This document shows, one piece after another, positions 58,571 to 64,000 of a stretch of DNA of 64,000 nucleotides. The notes below the pieces were generated by a model, which made no database searches, was not told where the DNA came from, and worked only from the letters and a program-made list of their open reading frames with translations. The stretch is from NCBI RefSeq assembly GCF_004664715.2, contig NC_051075.1, positions 26,654,715-26,718,714 on the forward strand. Direction: 5' to 3'. Position 1 is the stretch's first letter; each line of letters starts with the position of its first letter. Source of the stretch: Peromyscus leucopus (lineage: Eukaryota; Chordata; Mammalia; Rodentia; Cricetidae). The position numbers and the translations under genes were made by a program.

Positions 58571-60481
58571 TGTGGTCAGTCCTGTTTGGTTCTATCCTAG
58601 GTCTCTGAGCCATCCAGCTTCCGGTTGCTGCCTCTATAAGCAGTGTTGGCCATGGGCTCCCTTTCGTGGTTTGAGCCTCAAGTTAGACCCATTGGTTGAC
58701 GACTCCCACGATCTCTGAGCCACTATTACTTCAGCATATCTTGCAGGAAGGACAGGTGGGGGTTTTGTGGCTAGGATGGCGTTCTGGTTCCACCTCTGGG
58801 AATCTCGCCTGGTTCCCGAAGATGGCCAATTCAGACTCTGAATCCTCTGTTACTAGGAGTCCTCACTAGGGTCACTCTCATAGGTTCCAGGAACTTTCTA
58901 CTCTACTAGGTTTCCATATCACCCTCTAAGTATCCCCTACCCCAGATGTACTCTGCCTGTACTCTCTCCCCATTCTCTCCCTCCCCAACCTGCTCCCTCC
59001 TGTTCCCATTCCCACCCATACCCAGTCCACCCACACAATCTATTCTGTTTCCCCTTCCCAGGGAGATCCATGCATCCATCCCTAGAGCCCTCCTTGTTAC
59101 GTATCTCTCTAGCTCTGTGGATTGTAGTGTGATTATCTTTACTTAACCAGCTAATATCCAATTATAAATGAGTACATACCATGCTTGTCTTTCCAGGTCT
59201 GGGTTGCCTTGCTCAGATGATTTTTTTTCCCTAGTTCCATCCATTAGCTTGCAAATTTCATGATGTCATTTTTTTTCTAGCAACTGAGTAACAATCCATT
59301 GTGTAAATGTACCACATTTTTGTTATCCATTCTTCTCTTGAAGGACATCTAGGTTGTTTCCAATTTCTGGCTATTATGAATAAGGCCACAATGAACATAG
59401 TTGAGCAAGTGTCCTTGTAGGATGTAGAGTCTTTTGGATATATGCCCAAGAGAAGTATAGCTGGATCTTGAGGTAGATTGATTCTCAACTTTCTGAGGAA
59501 CCACCATATTGATTTCCATAGTGACCATACAAGTTTTTACTCCCACCAGCAAAGGAGGAGTGTTCCCCTAGCTCCACATATCCTCTCCAGCAAAATGAGC
59601 TGTCACTTGTGTTATTGATCTTGGTCATTCTGATAGGTGTAAGATGAAATCTCAAAGTTGTTTTGATTTGCATTTCCCTGATGGCTAAGAATGTTGGACA
59701 TTTTTAAAAGTGTTTCTCAGACACTTGTGGTTTCTCTATTGAGAATTCTCTGTTTAAATCCCATTTTTAATTGGATTATTTGATTGTTAGATGCCTAGTT
59801 TCTTGAATTCTTTATATATTTTAGATATTAGCTTCTATTGGATGTGGAATTGGTAAAAATCTTTCCCCATTCTGTAGGCTGTCATTTTGTCCTAGTGATA
59901 GTGTCCTTTGCCTTACAGAAGATTTCCAGTTTCATACAGGTCTCATTTATTAATTGTTAATCTTAATGCATGAGTTATTGATGCTCTGTTTAGGAAGTTG
60001 TCTCCTGTGCTGATTCATTCAAGGCTGTTCCCCACTTTCTCTTCTGTCAGGTTGAGTGTGTCTGGTTTAATGTTGAGGACTTTGATCCACTTGGACTTGA
60101 GTTTTGTGCAGGGTGATAAATATGGATTGATTTGCATTGTTGCACATACAAGACATTCAGTTAGACCAGTAACAATTGTTGAAGATGTTATCTTTTCCCC
60201 ATTGTACATTTCTGGCTTCTTTATAAAAAAAAATCAAGTGTTCACAGGTGTGTGGATTTACTTATGTCTGAGGTTTCAATGCAATTCCATTGATCAACAT
60301 GTCTGTTTTCATGCCAGTATCATGAAGTTTTTATTACTCTATCTCTATACTAATAAAAGGTATCTTTGAAATACCTCCAGAAGTTCTTTTATTGTTCAGG
60401 ATTGTTTTAGCTATCCTGGATTTTTTGTTTTTCCATATGAAATTGAGTATTGTCCTTTCAAGGTCTGTAAAGAATTGTGCT

Positions 60482-60573
60482 GCTGGTGGTAGCTCATGCC
60501 TTTAATCTCAGCACTTGGGAGGCAGAGGCAGGTAGATCTCTGTGAGTTCAATGCCAGCCTGGTCTATGATCAT
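60482..60573 (+). mobile_element. 3'-truncated B1 SINE at an L1-D deletion
   Basis: 'tggtggtagctcatgccttt' to 'caatgccagcctggtctatg' is the B1 5' two thirds. The L1 on its right resumes about 1 kb further along ORF2 than on its left. Confidence 0.85.
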
Positions 60574-60704
60574 GTGTTTATTTTTTTCTTTCTTTCAGTT
60601 TGTTTATATGGTAGCTTACATTGGTTGATTTTTCTATGTTGAACCATCCCTGCATCAAGTAGGGATAAAGTCTACTTGATCATGGTAGATGATCTTTTTG
60701 ATGT

Positions 60705-60710
<6 letters not shown>

Positions 60711-60735
<25 letters not shown>

Positions 60736-60888
60736 TGGTTTTTCGAGACAGGGTTTCTCTGTGTAGCTTTGCGCCTTTCCTGGAGCTCGCTCACTTGGTA
60801 GCCCAGGCTGGCCTCGAACTCACAGAGATCCACCTGGCTCTGCCTCCCGAGTGCTGGGATTAAAGGCGTGCGCCACCACGCTGGGCTC
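60711..60888 (-). mobile_element. B1 SINE nested in L1-D, young
   Basis: Long T-run then near-consensus antisense B1. The 13-bp target duplication TTGATGTGTTCTT lies at 60698-60710 and 60889-60901. It has an extra GCTC within 'gagctcgctcacttgg'. Confidence 0.96.
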
Positions 60889-62592
60889 TTGATGTGTTCT
60901 TGGATTGGGTTTGTGAGTATTTTGTTGAGTATTTTTGTGTCTATTTTCACAAGGGAAATTGGTCTGTAATTCTCTTTCTTTGTAGGGTCTTTGTGTGCTT
61001 TGAGTATCAGGATGACTGTGTCTCATAAAATGAATTTGGCAGTGTTTTTTATGTTTCTGTTTTGTGGAATAATTTGAGGACTATTGGCATTAACTCTTCT
61101 TTGAAAGTCAGGTAGAATTCTGTGCTAAAACTGTCTGGCCCTGGGTGGTTTTTTTTTTGGGGGGGGGGTTGGGAAACTTTTAATGACTACTTCTCTTTCC
61201 TTGGGGGTTATAGGTCTATTTAAATTGTTTATCTGATCTTGATTTAAGATGATTGCCACTTGATTTGACAAGTGGTATATATTGAGAAAATTGTCAATTT
61301 TCTTATAGATTTTCCAATTTTGTGGAGTGCAGTTTTTGATTCTCTGAAATTCCTCAGTTTGTGTTGTTATGTCCCCTTTTTCATTTCTGATTTTGTTAAT
61401 TTAGATATTATCTCTCTGCCTTTTAGTTAGTTTGGATAAGGGTTTGTCTATCTTTGATCTCAAAGAATCAAATCTGTGTTTCATTGATTCTTTGTATTGT
61501 TCTTTGCTTCTATTTTATTGATTTTAGTCCTCAGTTTGAATATTTCTTGTTGTCTACTTTTCTTGGGTGTGTTTGCTTCTTTTTGTTCTAGAGCTTTCAG
61601 GTGATCTGTTAAGTTGCTAGTATGAGGTCTCTTCAACTCTTTTATGTAGGCACTTAGTGCTATGAATTTTCCTCTTAGCACATTTTCCATTGTATTCCAT
61701 AAGTTTGAGTATTTTGTGCATTCATTTTCAATGAATTCTAGGAAGTCTTTAATTTCTTCCTTTATTTATGTCTTGATCCAGTAATCATTCAGTAGAGAAT
61801 TGGTCAGTTTCCATGAGTTTTTAGGCTTTTTGTTGTTTCTGTTGTTGCTGAAATCCAGCTTTAATCCTTGGTGGTCTGATAGGATACAGGGAGTTATTTC
61901 AGTTTTCTTGTATTTGTTGAGATCTGTTTTGTGACCTAGTATGTGGTCAGTTTTGGAGAAAGTTCTGTGAGGGGCTTTATACTGTGAGAAGAAGGCATAT
62001 TCTTTTGTGTTTGGGTGAAATATTCTGTAGATATCTGCTAGATCCTTTTGGTTCAAAACATCTGTGAGCTCCAATATTTCTCTGTTTAGTTTTTGTCTAG
62101 ATGGCCGTCTATTGGTGAGAGTGGGGTATTGAAGTCTACCAATGTCAATGAGTGAGGGTCGATGTGATATATGGTTTAAACGTTAGAAATGTTCCTTTTG
62201 CAAATGTGGGTGCCCTTGTGTTTGGGGCATAGATGTTAAGGATTGAGACATATTCTTGGGGGATTTTTCCTTTGAGTATGAAGTGTCCTTTCCCACTTTT
62301 TTTTGATTAGTTTTGGTTGAAGTCTATTTTGTTAGGTATTTGTTAGGTGAAGAATGACTTTCACCAGCTTGATTCTTAGGTACATTTGCTTGGAAAATCT
62401 TTTTCCAACCCTTTACTTTGAGGTAATGTCTATTTTTGGTGTTGAGATATGTTTTTTATACAGCAGAAGGATGGATCCTGTTTTTACATCCATTCTATTA
62501 GCCTGTGTTTTTATTCAGGGATTAAGTCCACTGACATTGAGAGATAGCAGTGACCAATGATTGTTAATTCCTGTTATTTCGTTGTTGTTGTT

Positions 62593-62626
62593 CTTGTTGG
62601 TGGTGGTGGTGGTGTGTGTGTGTGTG
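62593..62626. repeat. (GGT)n(GT)n microsatellite
   Basis: Short compound tract at the ORF2/ORF1 boundary of L1-D, the same place as 29841-29947 in L1-C. Confidence 0.95.
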
Positions 62627-62959
62627 ATTCCCTTTGTTTTCCTGGTATGAGGTTATTTATTTCCTGTATTTTTATGGGTTTAGTTAACCTCCTTTGGTTG
62701 GAGTTTTCTCTCTAGTATCACTTGTAGGGCTGAATTTATAGATAGATATTGTTTAAATTTGACTTTGTCATGGAATGTCTTGTTTTCTCTGTCTATGATG
62801 ATTTAAAATTTTGCTGGGTATATATTAGTCTGGGCTGGCATCCATGGTCTCTTAGAGTCTGTAGCACATCTGTCCAGGCCCTTTTGGCTTTTAGTGTCTC
62901 CGTTGAGAAGTTGGTTGTAATTTTAATAGGTCTACCTTTATAATACTTTCTCTTTTCCC

Positions 62960-63240
62960 CTTGGTACTTTTAATATTTTTTTTTATTCGGTATATTTAGT
63001 GTTTGATTATTATGTGGTAAGGGGACTTTCTTTTCTGGTCCAATCTATTTGGTGTCCTATATGCTTCTTGTATCTTTATAGGCATATCCTTCTTTAGGAT
63101 AGGAAAATTTTCTTCTAAGATTTTGTTGAAAATGTTTTCTGGACTTTTGAGCTGGTATTCATCTCTTTCTCCTATTCCTATTATTCTTAGGTTTGGTCTT
63201 TTCATAGCGTTCCAGATTTCCTGGATGTTTTATGTCAGAA
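62960..63240 (-). pseudogene. L1-D ORF1 remnant
   Basis: The minus-strand frame 63205-62996 encodes RPNLRIIGIGERDEYQLKSP, then ENIFNKILEENFPILKK and IQEAYRTPNRLDQKR. This is the conserved RRM to C-terminal-domain stretch of L1 ORF1 and the best-preserved ORF1 piece in the window. Flanking frames are broken. Confidence 0.88.
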
Positions 63241-63418
63241 TTTTTTTTTAGATTTAACATTTTCTTTGACCAATGTATCTATTTCTTCTGTTGTATTTTC
63301 AATGCCTGAGATTCTGTCTTCCATCTCTTGTTTTTGTTGGTGAGGCTCAGTCTGTAGTTCCTGTTTATTTATCTAGATTTTCCATTTTCAGATTCCCTCA
63401 GTTTGTGTTTTTTTCTTT

Positions 63419-63423
<5 letters not shown>

Positions 63424-63473
<50 letters not shown>
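63424..63473. repeat. (CT)n microsatellite forming a B1 tail
   Basis: About 25 CT units lead directly into an antisense B1. Confidence 0.98.
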
Positions 63474-63475
<2 letters not shown>

Positions 63476-63592
63476 GGATTTCTCTGTCCTAGAACTCACT
63501 TTGTAGACCAAGCTGGCCTTGAACTCACAGAGATCCACCTGCCTCTGCCTCCCGAGTGCTAGGATTAAGGATGTGCACCACTATGCCTGACT
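63474..63592 (-). mobile_element. B1 SINE nested in L1-D
   Basis: Antisense B1: 'ctttgtagaccaagctggcc', 'tgaactcacagagatccacc' and 'gtgcaccactatgcctgact'. The target duplication AGTTTGTGTTTT lies at 63400-63411 and 63594-63605. Confidence 0.93.
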
Positions 63593-63673
63593 TAGTTTGT
63601 GTTTTCTTGGCTTTCTTTAAGGGATTCTTCCAATTTTTTGTTTGTCTTTTTCTCGATTTTTATTTCTTTTTTT

Positions 63674-64000
63674 AAACATTCTTTTTATTTATTCTTTGTG
63701 TCTTTCACATCATGCATATCAATCCCATTCATTTCCCCATCCTTTCTCAGCTGCCCTCTATTCCCACAGCGCCCCCCCCCCAATAAAATCTGAGAGGAAA
63801 AAAAAAAAGGCAAAATAATTTCACCATGGTAGTTGTAGTGTGATATAGTGTTCATTACAAGGAGTCATTGGTCTGGATCAAGGCCTCTGGTTTCTGCCAC
63901 ACCATTGATGCTGGGCCCTCACTAGGATTCCTCTTGGATATCCTGTTGTTGCTCTGTGTTGTGGAGATCCTGCTGCCTTGAGTCTGCAGGACTGACCCCT
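63674..64000 (-). mobile_element. second copy (3' part) of the unassigned poly(A) retroelement
   Basis: T-rich start, 'ctttcacatcatgcatatca', then 'gagtcattggtctggatcaa' and 'ggcctctggtttctgc', matching 30976 and 31196 onward in the copy at 30933-32004. It runs off the window. Confidence 0.75.

Larger units (their letters stand above)
59160..62330 (-). pseudogene. L1-D ORF2 pseudogene
   Basis: In the minus-strand direction: the endonuclease (62074-61766) contains HRTFSKTDHILGHK and the catalytic-type ILSDHQGLKLDF segment. The linker (61690-61481) reads [16 protein letters not shown] fragments lie at 61250-60890. The C-terminus (59488-59258) contains WITKMWYIYTMDCYS. The part that should encode the FADD active site is missing at the truncated B1 (60482-60573). 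There are several frameshifts, so no full protein can be made. Confidence 0.85.
57768..64000 (-). mobile_element. L1-D: antisense LINE-1 running off the right edge
   Basis: From left to right: T-rich 3' terminus, long 3' UTR (to about 59150), ORF2 (59160-62330), ORF2/ORF1 boundary, ORF1 (about 62960-63240 and beyond), and upstream sequence to 63673, where another retroelement is nested. Insertions: a truncated B1 (60482-60573), a B1 (60711-60888), a B1 with a (CT)n tail (63424-63592), and a (TC)n-rich patch in the 3' UTR (58460-58570). The 5' UTR lies outside the window. Confidence 0.88.

Overview
The window looks like cricetid-type rodent nuclear DNA (deer mouse, vole or hamster rather than house mouse). 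The evidence is the dense B1, B3, B4 and ID SINEs, Lx-type L1 LINEs with long GC-poor 3' UTRs, many (CA)n/(GT)n tracts, ancient MIR remnants and gene pieces with GT-AG splice sites. The young B1 copies carry a 'gtagctttgcgcctttcctgg' type core, which I associate with cricetids; the species call is inference. Nothing is prokaryotic: no operons, CRISPR arrays or rRNA.

Layout. 1-3245: an old antisense L1 (L1-A) with two nested L1 3' ends and a B1. 3246-5397: sparse sequence with a B1, a 55-bp tandem duplication and a (CATC)n tract. 5398-12160: a near full-length but broken antisense L1 (L1-B), carrying a retrocopied mRNA 3' end and a B1. 12160-27460: mostly unique non-coding DNA with scattered SINEs and microsatellites. 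27465-34405: antisense L1-C with a large internal deletion, three nested retroelements and about 3.5 tandem 5'-UTR monomers. 34410-34868: an isolated L1 3'-UTR piece (L1-E). 34870-57760: lower repeat density, containing a plus-strand series of probable coding exons (40894-40979, 41786-41899, 45921-46136, 50161-50259, 54685-54866) and a rearranged antisense L1-F. 57768-64000: antisense L1-D, running off the window.

The only likely host gene is the plus-strand exon series. Three of the five exons are whole-codon, phase-0 units and the joined reading frame stays open, but I do not recognise the protein. Its start and end lie outside the window or were not found. All six L1 copies, the two mRNA retrocopies and most other poly(A) insertions are antisense to it. 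This is the orientation normally tolerated in introns, so the host transcription unit may cover much of the window.

I did not find a clearly new biological system. The best leads are the unassigned gene, a poly(A) retroelement with ~200-bp tandem GC-rich units (30933-32004, with a second partial copy at 63674-64000), an L1 that ends exactly at a splice acceptor, and repeated microsatellite birth at the same place in three L1 copies. All coordinates of repeats are read by eye and are approximate by a few to tens of bases.
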